64,000 nucleotides of DNA from Halobaculum sp. MBLA0147 (GTDB taxonomy: Archaea; Halobacteriota; Halobacteria; Halobacteriales; Haloferacaceae). The notes below the pieces were generated by a model, which was not told the origin of the DNA, searched no databases, and saw only the letters and a list, made by a program, of their open reading frames with translations. The stretch covers positions 1,550,001 to 1,614,000 of the forward strand of contig NZ_JBGKAD010000001.1 of the NCBI RefSeq assembly GCF_041361345.1, in the 5' to 3' direction. Shown here piece by piece: positions 51,576-60,374 of this stretch; the first letter of the stretch is position 1; the number at the start of each line of letters is the position of its first letter. A program made the position numbers and the translations under genes.

Positions 51576-52910
51576 TCAGGCGGCCGACCCGCCGAACACG
51601 TCCGCGTCCTCGGTGTCGTCCGCCGTCGACGGACCGTCCGTGTCGGCGGTCTGTGCGTCTGCGCCGGCCGCCTCGACCAGCGGGAGGTCGACGACGAACA
51701 CGGCGCCACCGTCACTCGCCCGCTCCGCGTCGAACTGCGGGACACCCTCCCGGTCGTGCGCCCACACCTCGCCGCCGAGTCCGTCGACGATCGTGTCGAC
51801 GACGTTGAGTCCCGCCGCCGTCCCCGGTTCGTCGTGGTCGAACAGCGTGCGGTCCGCTGTGGGGCCGAGCCCGGGGCCGTCGTCGGCGACGGTGATCCGT
51901 GCCACGTCGTCGACGCACTCGAGCCCGACGCGGACGACCGGATCGTCGCGGTCGTGGTGTTCGACGGCGTTCTCCAGCAGGTTGTCGACCACCGGCCGCA
52001 GTGACTCGTTGGCTCGCACGGACAACCCCTCCGTGAGCGCCGTCTCGACGGTGAGCCCACCGAACGAGCGGCGTGCGGAGTCGACCGCCGGTCGGAGCAG
52101 TTCGGCCGGGTCGACCGGCGTCTGCTCGGCGTCGCCCGCGACCGCCTCCACGACTGCACGGGCCTGCTCCGTCCGGTCGACGACGGTCTGGGCCCGTTCC
52201 TTCAGCGTCGCCGCCGTCTCCGGCTCGCCGACACGCTCGGCGTAGCCGGCGATCACGTTCGCGTCGTTGCGCACGTCGTGGCGTAACATCCCGTTGACGA
52301 ACGCCAAGGCGTCCCGGACGCGCGCCACCTCGCGAGCCTCGCGTCTGGCACGCGCTCGGTACACGCCGCCGACGGCGCCCGCGAGGTAGCCCGCGCCGAG
52401 CGTCGTCGCCAGCAGGAACGTCGGCTCCGAGACGACGCGTCCCTCGGCGAGCCGGATCAGGATCGTCCCGGTCACCGCCAGCCCGAACGCCAGACTGCCG
52501 CCGACGCCGAACAGCGTCACCGTGCCGCGGTCCGTCGTGTCGAACGCCGACCGCGCGAGCCAGACGCCGACGCCGACGACGCCGAGTGCCAGCGTCCCGT
52601 CGAGTGCGAACGCCGCGAGCGGACCCGACAACTGGTCGATGGCGACCGTCTCGCGGACCAGGTGGTGGTACGCCGTCAGCCCGACGAGCGTCACGCCGTA
52701 CAACAGCGTCACGGCGACTGGCGGGTCGAGGCAGACCCCGTCGTCCGTCCCGCGAGTGCCGGACCCGATCCGACCCGCGTGCCCGTGGTCGTCGATCGCG
52801 GTCGCGTGTCTGTCACTAGAGTCGGACGGGCCGTCCGCGTCCGGTCGCTCGCGCGGGTCCGCTCCCCGCACGGATCGCTCGTCGTCTCGTGTACCCCGCT
52901 CGTCCCCCAT
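51576..52910 (-). CDS. Membrane-bound histidine kinase
   Basis: A 444-aa kinase. After an acidic leader of about 60 residues come about four membrane spans (PPVAVTLLYGVTLVGLTAYH; LAAFALDGTLALGVVGVGVW; VTLFGVGGSLAFGLAVTGTI; FLLATTLGAGYLAGAVGGVY). The H-box is NGMLRHDVRNDANVIAGYAE with His at about 210. The ATPase has VDNLLENAVEHHDRDDP, ITVADDGPGLGPTADRTLFD and AAGLNVVDTIVDGLGGEVWA. ATG 52910 is selected because CTTTTCGA (about 52936-52943, minus strand) lies about 28 bases before it. No adjacent regulator; the nearest is the HalX protein at 55236. Confidence 0.83.
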   Translation of the reverse strand: MGDERGTRDDERSVRGADPRERPDADGPSDSSDRHATAIDDHGHAGRIGSGTRGTDDGVCLDPPVAVTLLYGVTLVGLTAYHHLVRETVAIDQLSGPLAAFALDGTLALGVVGVGVWLARSAFDTTDRGTVTLFGVGGSLAFGLAVTGTILIRLAEGRVVSEPTFLLATTLGAGYLAGAVGGVYRARARREAREVARVRDALAFVNGMLRHDVRNDANVIAGYAERVGEPETAATLKERAQTVVDRTEQARAVVEAVAGDAEQTPVDPAELLRPAVDSARRSFGGLTVETALTEGLSVRANESLRPVVDNLLENAVEHHDRDDPVVRVGLECVDDVARITVADDGPGLGPTADRTLFDHDEPGTAAGLNVVDTIVDGLGGEVWAHDREGVPQFDAERASDGGAVFVVDLPLVEAAGADAQTADTDGPSTADDTEDADVFGGSAA

Positions 52911-53045
52911 TCGATCGACAGACTCGGGCAGCCGTCGAAAAGCTGGCGATGCGTCCGCCACGTGGCCGATCGTCGCCGTCGAGACGACGCCGCGACACTG
53001 GGTGGACGCCCGTCGTGTGAGTCCGTCTCGCCCTCGTCGGGAGTC

Positions 53046-53055
53046 GTAACGTACT
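53046..53055 (+). promoter_or_regulatory. Possible tRNA-His promoter
   Basis: GTAACGTACT lies about 33 bases before the tRNA 5' end, within the range for archaeal tRNA TATA boxes. Confidence 0.35.
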
Positions 53056-53083
53056 TGTCCGGAACGGCTGTACCGGTGAGTGT

Positions 53084-53155
53084 GTCCGGGTTGGGGTAGT
53101 GGTATCCTTCAGCCTTGTGGGGGCTGAGACGCGGGTTCAATTCTCGCACCCGGAC
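53084..53155 (+). tRNA. tRNA-His (anticodon GTG), G-1 encoded
   Basis: The cloverleaf can be folded by eye. Acceptor TCCGGGT pairs with ACCCGGA, D-arm GGGT...TCCT, anticodon stem CAGCC/GGCTG with loop TTGTGGG (anticodon GTG), variable AGAC, T-arm GCGGG/CTCGC with loop TTCAATT. The extra 5' G (53084) faces the discriminator C (53155), the G-1:C73 identity pair of tRNA-His. No CCA is encoded and no intron is present. One D-stem pair (T-T) is a mismatch. Confidence 0.93.
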
Positions 53156-53258
53156 CTCCTCTCGACGCGACTCGGTCAGTCGTGGGTGTGCCGACGCTCG
53201 TCGTCCGGCGTGTCGCGTCTCGACTACCACCTACCGGGCGGTGTCGGCCGCGCACCGA

Positions 53259-54428
53259 CTACCGTCTCCCGGGCGGTGTCGGTCGCTCGCCGACCCCGCC
53301 GACGCGACCGCCGCGACGGATGATGTCGAACGCGGTCATCAGGTCCGTCCGCGAGACGAGGCCGGTCAGGTCCCCGTGCTCGTCGACGACGACCAGTCGG
53401 CCGACACCACGTCGTTGCATCGCCTGGAGCGCGTCCATCGCGTCCGTGTCTGGCCGCACGCTCGCGACCTCCGTCGCCATCACGTCGCTCACCGTGTAGG
53501 CGCTCTGTTCGACCTCGCGGACGCGCTCGGTGTCCTCCAGTGTCACCATCCCGACGAGGTGGCCGCCGTCGATCACGGGGTAGCCGGTGTGACGCTCTCG
53601 GACCATCTTGTCGAGCAGCGCCGCGACGGAGGTGTCGGGGGAGACCGTCTTCACCGCCGGTGCGGGCGTCATCACGTCCCCGACACGCACGTCCTGGAGT
53701 GCGGCCTGGATCGCGGTCTGTTGGGCCTCTCCGGAGGCGGCGACGTAGACGAACAACGCCAGTCCGACGATCAGCCAGTCGCGGCCGAGTAGTCCGAGCA
53801 GGCCGAGTCCGACCGCGAACACCTTCCCCACGTCGGCGGCGATCTTCGTCGCCTTCGGGTACGAGTAGCTGCTGGCCAGCAGGGCGCGCAACACCCGACC
53901 GCCGTCCATCGGGAAGCCGGGCAGCATGTTGAACGCCGCGAGCACCACGTTCGTCGCCGCGAGGTACGCGAGGACGAACGCGACCGGAGCCGGCGACGGG
54001 ACCGCCAGGACGACTGCCCCGAAGCCGACGCCGAGCAGGACGCTCACTGCCGGGCCGGCGACGGCGATCACCAACTCCGCGCGCCAGTCGTCCGGGTTCT
54101 CCTCGAACTGCGCGACGCCGCCGAACAGCCACAGCGTGATCGACTCGATCCCGTAGCCGTACCGGCGGGCCGTCAACGAGTGGCCGAACTCGTGACACAG
54201 CACGGAGACGAACAGCCCGACGGCGGCGACGGCGCCGAGCACGAGTGGACGGAGGCCGCCGTCGAGTGTCCCCGTCGCGATCGACAGCCCGAACAGGTCG
54301 TTGAGCGGGGCGACGAGCGCGCCCACCTGCTGGCCGATCAGCCAGGCGAACACCGGCAGGATCACCAGGAACGTCCAGTTCAACTGGATCGGGATCCCGG
54401 CGACGCGGCCGACACGGATGCCACGCAT
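53259..54428 (-). CDS. Site-2 protease family (M50) metalloprotease with CBS domains
   Basis: A 389-aa intramembrane zinc protease. HExxH is seen as LCHEFGHSLTARRYG (His79, Glu80, His83), and the third ligand region is AAFNMLPGFPMDGGRVLRAL. About six spans surround them (LVILPVFAWLIGQQVGALVA; LVIAVAGPAVSVLLGVGFGA; LIVGLALFVYVAASG). From about residue 245 two CBS motifs follow (VRVGDVMTPAPAVKTVSPDT; YTVSDVMATEVASVRPDTDA), which may sense adenine nucleotides. Such proteins release membrane-tethered regulators. The cluster of Pro/Gly/Arg at the C-terminus is odd. Confidence 0.9.
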   Translation of the reverse strand: MRGIRVGRVAGIPIQLNWTFLVILPVFAWLIGQQVGALVAPLNDLFGLSIATGTLDGGLRPLVLGAVAAVGLFVSVLCHEFGHSLTARRYGYGIESITLWLFGGVAQFEENPDDWRAELVIAVAGPAVSVLLGVGFGAVVLAVPSPAPVAFVLAYLAATNVVLAAFNMLPGFPMDGGRVLRALLASSYSYPKATKIAADVGKVFAVGLGLLGLLGRDWLIVGLALFVYVAASGEAQQTAIQAALQDVRVGDVMTPAPAVKTVSPDTSVAALLDKMVRERHTGYPVIDGGHLVGMVTLEDTERVREVEQSAYTVSDVMATEVASVRPDTDAMDALQAMQRRGVGRLVVVDEHGDLTGLVSRTDLMTAFDIIRRGGRVGGVGERPTPPGRR

Positions 54429-54545
54429 ACCTCGAACTCCGTCCCGGCGGGGGATAAACTCGTGTGGTGAGTCGGGTCCTCGGCTGTCGTGTGAGCGCTC
54501 CCACCGACCCAGGGCTTGAAACGGTCGCCCGACCCATCGACGGGT

Positions 54546-55181
54546 ATGGGAGACACCGCAGACACGAACGACGGCACGGACACGACCGGCGAGACGGGGC
54601 CCGCAGAGACGGGTGGAGCCGAGACGGCTACGGAGACGGGTGGAGCCGAGACGGCTACGGAGACGGGTGGAGCCGAGACGACTGCGGAGACGGGGAGAGC
54701 AGAGACGACTGCGGAGACGGGGGGAGCAGAGACGGCTACGGAGACGGGGGCAGCAGAGACGACTGCGGAGACGGGGGGAGCAGAGACGACGGCGGGTGGG
54801 AGGTCGACCACACCGCCGACCCCGGTCGTCGTCGACGGCGACGACGTGACCTACGAGGCCGTCGACGCGGCGGCGGGGCTGTCGAAGGGTGTGTTGCTCG
54901 ACGAGTCGGACGGCGCCCCACACTTCGCGCTCCGACGGTTCGTCCTCGACCCGGGCGCCGAGGTACCGCGCCACACCAACGCCGTCGAACACGAACAGTA
55001 CGTGCTCTCTGGCGAGTACACGGTCGGGATCGACGACACGGAACACACCGTGACGGCCGGTGACGCACTCCTGATCCCCGCGGGTGTCGTCCACTGGTAC
55101 CGCAACGAGAGCGACGAGCCCGGCGCGTTCCTCTGTGCGGTCCCGAACGGAGACGACACCATCGAACTCGTCGAGGAGTAG
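54546..55181 (+). CDS. Cupin-domain protein with N-terminal tandem repeats
   Basis: A 211-aa protein from ATG 54546. Residues 1-22 are acidic, 23-85 are six 9-residue repeats of the type GAETATETG and a partial one, and about 100-205 form a single cupin: HFALRRFVLDPGAEVPRHTN, VEHEQYVLSGEYTVGIDDTE, AGDALLIPAGVVHWYRNESD. Metal ligands would be the two His and Glu of the first motif and His of the second. The repeats are probably a disordered, highly acidic arm. Function unknown; related stand-alone cupins bind small organic ligands. Confidence 0.75.
   Translation: MGDTADTNDGTDTTGETGPAETGGAETATETGGAETATETGGAETTAETGRAETTAETGGAETATETGAAETTAETGGAETTAGGRSTTPPTPVVVDGDDVTYEAVDAAAGLSKGVLLDESDGAPHFALRRFVLDPGAEVPRHTNAVEHEQYVLSGEYTVGIDDTEHTVTAGDALLIPAGVVHWYRNESDEPGAFLCAVPNGDDTIELVEE
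54615..54797 (+). repeat. 27-base coding tandem repeat
   Basis: Six full 27-base units (54615-54641, 54642-54668, 54669-54695, 54696-54722, 54723-54749, 54750-54776) and a partial one encode (G/R/A)AET(A/T)(T/A)ETG. The first two units are identical in DNA; later ones alternate GCTACG with ACTGCG. Confidence 0.88.
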
Positions 55182-55235
55182 TCCGCGAGCGAACCACGAG
55201 CGGCACCCGTCGTCGACGCGTGTGGCGGGTCGCGG

Positions 55236-55811
55236 TCAGATCCGGCCGAGTGTCCGCCGGATGTCGCCGACGTCCATCTCGTCCAAGGCGGCGTCCGTCT
55301 CGTCGGCGACGGCCTCGTACCGCTCGCGGAGTCGGTCGTACGCCTCCGAGTCGGCCAACTCCGAGGGCGAGAGGTGTTCCGACAACAGCGCGCACTTCCG
55401 GGCGAGCGTGAACTCCTCGCGGACGGCGTCCTCGTACGTCCGGAGCCGGGCGAGGGTGTGTGTCACCTCCAGCAGCTCCTCGTGGTGGACCGGCTTCACG
55501 AGGTAGGTGTCGAACGGCAGCGACACCACGTCCTCGTCGGGCGAGACGGCCGTCACCATCCCGACGGCACAGTCGTAGCCGGCGTCACGGACGTGTCGCA
55601 ACACGTCGTCGCCCGAGAACCCCGGCATCCGCCGGTCCAACAACACCACGTCCACGTCCTCGTCGACCGCCGCGACCGCCTCCTGGCCTCCGGCGGCGAC
55701 CGTCGGCTCGAACGTCTCGTCCGTCGACAGGTGCCCGGCGTACGTCTCTGCCACGTCCCGCTCGTCGTCGACGACGAGGACGGACACCGTCTCCCCAGTT
55801 CCGGTACCCAT
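55236..55811 (-). CDS. HalX-type response regulator
   Basis: A 191-aa regulator. The receiver domain (residues 8-120) has VSVLVVDDERDVAETYAGHL acidic pocket, phospho-acceptor Asp59 in VDVVLLDRRMPGFSGDDVLR, MVTAVSPDED and the conserved Lys in DTYLVKPVHHEEL. The C-terminal helical HalX domain (EEFTLARKCALLSEHLSPSE; YDRLRERYEAVADETDAALD) is found only in haloarchaeal regulators and has no DNA-binding motif. ATG 55811. It is a candidate partner for one of the histidine kinases in this window. Confidence 0.87.
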   Translation of the reverse strand: MGTGTGETVSVLVVDDERDVAETYAGHLSTDETFEPTVAAGGQEAVAAVDEDVDVVLLDRRMPGFSGDDVLRHVRDAGYDCAVGMVTAVSPDEDVVSLPFDTYLVKPVHHEELLEVTHTLARLRTYEDAVREEFTLARKCALLSEHLSPSELADSEAYDRLRERYEAVADETDAALDEMDVGDIRRTLGRI

Positions 55812-55965
55812 ACGGACGCCAGTTGGCCAGCACCAGTCTTCACACTTTCGTCGCTCACTGGGTGTACCGTCCGGTCGCCGTCGTGGAGACGACGGTCGGA
55901 GGCACCACACCGCTCGCGACCCGAACGTATCAAGTGGCCGCTGCGCGTACCGGAGACGACGACAC

Positions 55966-58002
55966 GTGTCCGAACAACTCCCAGCGGTCGGGACGGTGTT
56001 CCTCCACGAGCGCGACGACGACTTCCTGGTGGTCGTCCAGTCGGACGGCGACCGGCGGCTCCGTGGCGTCCTCGAACTCAAGGAGACGGACGCCGGCCCG
56101 CGCCCGCGGAAGTTCCGCGTGAAGCGCGGCTCCGGCGAGGAACCCCGCCAGCCCGACCAGTTCGTCGAGTTGGTCCGCGCCGCCGACCGCATCCGCATCT
56201 CCGAGCAGACCGGCGCCGGCGCCCGCGACCGGCTGCAGGCGACACTCGACGCCTACCAACTGGAGGCGGTCCAGGTGCGGACCTGCCGGTACTGTGCCAA
56301 CGCGGGGCGGTACTCCCCGATCACCGCCGACACCGCGGTGAAAGCCGACCGCGACTACATCTGTCGCGACTGCGCGAAGGAGGAACTCGACCGGGAACTC
56401 GCCTACAAGGGTGAGTTCACCAGCGCCGCCGCCGACCGCTTAGAGGAGTTGCTGTACGAGACGGGCGACCTCGAACGGATCACCAACCTCCTGCAGGGGA
56501 ACCTCGACCCCGAGTTGACGAAGTTCGACACGATCTCGGCGACGGTCGACGAGGTCGACCCCGTCGCCACCGCCGATCTCGATCTGCACCCGGCGTTGGC
56601 CGACCGACTCACCGGGCGGTTCGAGGAACTGCTCCCGGTGCAGTCGCTGTCGGTGCGCAACGGCCTGTTGGACGGCGACGACCAGCTCGTCGTCTCCGCG
56701 ACGGCGACCGGGAAGACGCTCGTCGGCGAACTCGCGGGGGTGAACCGGGCGTTGAACGGGAAGGGGAAGCTGTTGTTCCTCGTCCCGCTGGTGGCGCTGG
56801 CCAACCAGAAACACGAGGACTTCGAGGAGGAGTACGGCGACGTGGTGGACGTGACCCTCCGGGTGGGTGCCTCGCGGATCAACGACTCCGGCGAGCGGTT
56901 CGACCCGAGCGCGGACGTGATCGTCGGCACCTACGAGGGGATCGACCACGCGCTGCGGACCGGCAAGGACATGGGCGACGTGGGCACCGTCGTGATCGAC
57001 GAGATCCACACCCTGAAGGAGGGTGAACGGGGCCACCGCCTCGACGGGATGATCTCGCGGCTGAAACACTACTGTGAGAGCCGTGGCACCGGCGCGCAGT
57101 GGGTGTATCTCTCGGCGACCGTTGGGAACCCGGAGTGGTTGGCCCAGCGGCTCCAGGCCCGTCTCGTCGAGTTCGAGGAGCGTCCGGTGCCGATCGAACG
57201 GCACGTCACCTTCGCGGACGCCCGCGAGAAGGTCCAAATCGAGAACCGACTGGTGAGTCGGGAGTTCGACGCGAAGTCTTCGAAGGGGTACCGCGGCCAG
57301 ACCATCGTGTTCACCAACTCCAGACGGCGCTGTCACGAGATCAGTCGCAAACTGGACTACGACTCCGCGCCGTACCACGCGGGACTCGACTACGGAGAAC
57401 GGAAACGGGTCGAGCGGCAGTTCGGCGACCAGGATCTGGCGGCGGTCGTCACCACGGCGGCGTTGGCCGCCGGGGTGGACTTCCCGGCCTCGCAGGTGAT
57501 CTTCGACTCGCTGGCGATGGGGATCGAGTGGCTCTCCGTCCAGGAGTTCGAGCAGATGCTCGGCCGGGCCGGGCGGCCGGACTACCACGACGAGGGGAAG
57601 GTGTACGTCCTCGTCGAGCCGGACTGTACGTACCACAACTCGATGGAGATGACGGAAGACGAGGTGTCGTTCAAGCTCCTGAAGGGAGAGATGGAGGACG
57701 TGACGACGGTGTACGACGGGCCGGCCGCCGCCGAGGAGACGCTGGCGAACGTCACCGTCGCCGGAGAACGGGCCAAGCGACTCAACGACCGGATGATCGG
57801 CGACGTGCCGACGAAACACGCGGTCGGGAAGCTGCTGGAGTGGGGGTTCATCGACGGGCTCGAACCGACCGACCTCGGGCGGGCGGTGACGACACACTTC
57901 CTCGCACCGGACCAGGCGTTCCGGTTGCTCGACGGGATCAGACGGGGTGACGAGCCGTACCAGATCGTCGCGGACGAAGAGTTGGCCGACGAGGAGTTGT
58001 GA
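55966..58002 (+). CDS. DEAD/DEAH-box helicase with N-terminal zinc ribbon
   Basis: A 678-aa haloarchaeal superfamily 2 helicase from GTG 55966. The N-terminal domain (1-100) contains LPAVGTVFLHERDDDFLVVV and KFRVKRGSGEEPRQPDQFVE. A zinc ribbon follows with CRYCANAGRYSPI and YICRDCAKEEL (residues 105-138). The motor has Walker A SATATGKTLVGEL (about 243), DEIHTLKEGERGHRL motif II (about 344), VYLSATVGNPEWL motif III, IVFTNSRRRCHEI motif IV, VVTTAALAAGVDFPASQVI motif V and EQMLGRAGRPDYHDEG motif VI, closest to the Ski2-like/Hel308 group. Precise role unknown; DNA repair or RNA metabolism are possible. Confidence 0.88.
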   Translation: MSEQLPAVGTVFLHERDDDFLVVVQSDGDRRLRGVLELKETDAGPRPRKFRVKRGSGEEPRQPDQFVELVRAADRIRISEQTGAGARDRLQATLDAYQLEAVQVRTCRYCANAGRYSPITADTAVKADRDYICRDCAKEELDRELAYKGEFTSAAADRLEELLYETGDLERITNLLQGNLDPELTKFDTISATVDEVDPVATADLDLHPALADRLTGRFEELLPVQSLSVRNGLLDGDDQLVVSATATGKTLVGELAGVNRALNGKGKLLFLVPLVALANQKHEDFEEEYGDVVDVTLRVGASRINDSGERFDPSADVIVGTYEGIDHALRTGKDMGDVGTVVIDEIHTLKEGERGHRLDGMISRLKHYCESRGTGAQWVYLSATVGNPEWLAQRLQARLVEFEERPVPIERHVTFADAREKVQIENRLVSREFDAKSSKGYRGQTIVFTNSRRRCHEISRKLDYDSAPYHAGLDYGERKRVERQFGDQDLAAVVTTAALAAGVDFPASQVIFDSLAMGIEWLSVQEFEQMLGRAGRPDYHDEGKVYVLVEPDCTYHNSMEMTEDEVSFKLLKGEMEDVTTVYDGPAAAEETLANVTVAGERAKRLNDRMIGDVPTKHAVGKLLEWGFIDGLEPTDLGRAVTTHFLAPDQAFRLLDGIRRGDEPYQIVADEELADEEL

Positions 58003-58507
58003 GTCGGGAGAGAGCGCGCCGCCCCACGGTAGTCGTCTCGTGTTCGGGGGAGGGCCGGAGCGTGTGAGTCCGGCCACGACCGCGACACGGACGACGGCGA
58101 CCGTGGGGAACGACGGGCCGTCGCCGCTAGTGAGTACTGGTGACTGTCAGGATTTAACGTTAACTCCCCAGTTCGCAGTTCCGAGAGCCGGCGGCGGTGT
58201 GTCGAGTGGTGGCGGTGGGTCGCCGGGTGGCGTCGGTGGCCGGCCGTGGTGGTGTAGGCGGACAGACGACTGCGCGCGGGCAGGCAGGCGTGCACTCGGG
58301 CGGGCGGCGACTGGTGTGGGAGATCACCCACGAGCGGTGCGGTCGCGGAGGCGGGAGCGGTGCGGTCGCGGAGGCGGTGCGGTGCGGCCACCGCCAGCAC
58401 ACCGACCGCGAGCGCGCCCCGGGGCGCGCTCGCGGCCCTTTTTGGTCGAGCTTTTTTCCTCGGGTGGCCGCCGCAGGCGGCCACCCCGAGGAGTGAAAAA
58501 GGTCGGT
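58003..58507. other. 505-base region between convergent helicase and arlJ genes
   Basis: No gene is supported. TTTAACGTTAA (58153-58163) is the only AT-rich spot and contains the palindrome TTAACGTTAA; it could be a promoter for a plus-strand transcript running through a G-rich array (about 58330-58388) into the terminator-like double-palindrome element at 58389-58507. Confidence 0.6.
58389..58507. repeat. Double-palindrome element, copy 2
   Basis: Matches 43205-43325 over 119 bases with one substitution (TTTTTGGTCG for TTTTTGATCG) and a 2-base deletion exactly at the centre of palindrome 1, which keeps that palindrome perfect (26 bases here). It abuts the arlJ stop codon directly. A5 at 58496-58500 gives T5 in the arlJ sense immediately after the gene. 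Confidence 0.88.
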
Positions 58508-60265
58508 TTATATCGACAGAACCGCCGTCACGATCTCCTTCGTCCCCATCGCGGTGAGTGCCCCGAGCCAGGTGAGGAGCACGAAGTGGAGGTAGGCGTT
58601 GGCCTTGTTCCCGCCGTCGATGGTGCGGATCATCACCGACGACAGCAGGGCGTTGAACAGGATGACGAGCAGCAGGAGGAACTCGATCAGCGGGATGTTG
58701 TACACACCCGCGTAGATGATCTGGCCGACGCTGCCGACGCTGGTGATGTTCAACTCCTCGGAGAAGTCCGCGAGGATGTTGACGACCTGGAGCCCGATGA
58801 AGAACGCGAACGAGGAGGCGGCCGTGATCCCGTACAACAGGCCGACGAGTGTCACCGTCGCCTGATCGCGCTGCTGGCGGAGCTGACACACCGTGGTCAT
58901 GTTGTTCGAGATCAACTCACCCAACTGCTTGGGGTCGCCACCCATCGCGCGTCCCTGGAGGTACATCCCGGAGAACTTCTGGACGAGGTACGACCGCGTG
59001 TCGGAGGCGAAGCGGTACCACGCCATCTCCGGGTCGATCCGGATGTTCAGCCGGCGGTAGAGCCGGACGATGGCCGGGGTGAGCGAGCCGAAGTCCTTGC
59101 GGTGGAGCGTCTCCAACACGTCGCCGGTCGTGGACTGCTTGGCGCTCTCGGCGGCCCCCAGCGCACGGATGAACGAGGGGAACTGCGAGTCGCGGTCCTT
59201 GATCCGACTCTCCTCCATCCGGACGACGATCCCGGTGATCGCCATCGGGGTGATCGGCACCGCGATGTACATCGGCAGCGGGATGTCGTCCATGAAGAAG
59301 AGGATCCCACGGATCCCCGGCCCCATGTCGAAGACACCCATCCCCACGAACGCGATGGTGGCGAACGTCGCCAGGACGCCAGCCGCGAAGCTCCCGTACA
59401 ACACCGGGTCGTTCGGGGCACCCTCCTCGCTGTGGAACCAGACGGGGTCGTACGGCGCCATCGCCCGGATGGCGATGTAGAACCCCAACTGGATCAGCAT
59501 GAACAGGACGATCACCGCCGAGACGGTCAGCGTCGGGTTGTTGCCGGTGAGGATCGGCAGGACGATGGCGAACACCAACGCGAACGTCATCGACAGGATC
59601 ATCGACATGTACAGGTCCTTCATCACGTCGAGGTTGTCGAGCGCCCCCTCGTACACCGTGATGTAGTTTTGAATGACGCTGTCCTGCTCCGACAGGAGGA
59701 ACTCGCCGAGCTCCTGGCCGGCACCCATCGTGTACCCCAGCCGGTCGAAGAAGTCCGCGAAGTTGTCCGAGGGGACCTCCTGGGCGCGCCGTCGGAGCGC
59801 GTCGTCCAACGACTGGTTCCAGGTGTCGACGAGGTGGACGACCTGTGCCAACTCGTCGGCCGCGGCGTCGTACTCCTCCTCTTCGGCGAGCGTGCGGAAG
59901 ATCTCCATCCGGTCGATGTTCGTCGTCGACAGGACGGTCATGTGGGTCATCACGAGGTGGAGTTTGTTCTCGATGGATACCTTCCGACTGTTGAGGTACA
60001 GCTTCGGGTAGATGGCAGCCGTCCCGAACACCAACCCACCCAGCCCGACGACCGGACCACGGATCATCATCGCCAGGTCCACGAACACGGCGACGAGGAT
60101 CGTCGCGAGGAAGAAGACACCTGCGGGCACCAACACGTAGCCGACGTACTTCCGCCGCGAGATGTCGAGTTGGTCGTACGCGTCCGAGATCTCCTCGACC
60201 AAGTCGCCGACGGAGTTCGGCAGGAAGGTGTCCTCGCCGTCCACCTCCCCGACCTCGGTGCTCAC
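58508..60265 (-). CDS. arlJ: Archaellum assembly platform protein ArlJ (FlaJ)
   Basis: Polytopic membrane protein of the archaellum motor, homologous to type II/IV pilus platform proteins. It has 585 aa from GTG 60265. A soluble leader (VGDLVEEISDAYDQLDISRR) precedes VLVPAGVFFLATILVAVFVD and about eight further spans. The two cytoplasmic T2SSF-type domains contain FADFFDRLGYTMGAGQELGE and SFIRALGAAESAKQSTTGDV. The last helices are IPLIEFLLLLVILFNALLSS and the C-terminal YLHFVLLTWLGALTAMGTKE. It lies downstream of arlI, separated by 109 bases. Confidence 0.94.
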   Translation of the reverse strand: MSTEVGEVDGEDTFLPNSVGDLVEEISDAYDQLDISRRKYVGYVLVPAGVFFLATILVAVFVDLAMMIRGPVVGLGGLVFGTAAIYPKLYLNSRKVSIENKLHLVMTHMTVLSTTNIDRMEIFRTLAEEEEYDAAADELAQVVHLVDTWNQSLDDALRRRAQEVPSDNFADFFDRLGYTMGAGQELGEFLLSEQDSVIQNYITVYEGALDNLDVMKDLYMSMILSMTFALVFAIVLPILTGNNPTLTVSAVIVLFMLIQLGFYIAIRAMAPYDPVWFHSEEGAPNDPVLYGSFAAGVLATFATIAFVGMGVFDMGPGIRGILFFMDDIPLPMYIAVPITPMAITGIVVRMEESRIKDRDSQFPSFIRALGAAESAKQSTTGDVLETLHRKDFGSLTPAIVRLYRRLNIRIDPEMAWYRFASDTRSYLVQKFSGMYLQGRAMGGDPKQLGELISNNMTTVCQLRQQRDQATVTLVGLLYGITAASSFAFFIGLQVVNILADFSEELNITSVGSVGQIIYAGVYNIPLIEFLLLLVILFNALLSSVMIRTIDGGNKANAYLHFVLLTWLGALTAMGTKEIVTAVLSI

Positions 60266-60374
60266 GTGCCCACCTCCCGCGTGACACACGCACGACTCCT
60301 CGTCGCCTCCGAGCGCCGTCGCGTGTGTGCCCCGATCTCGATCACGTCACGACACCTCCAGTCGGACACGCGCG

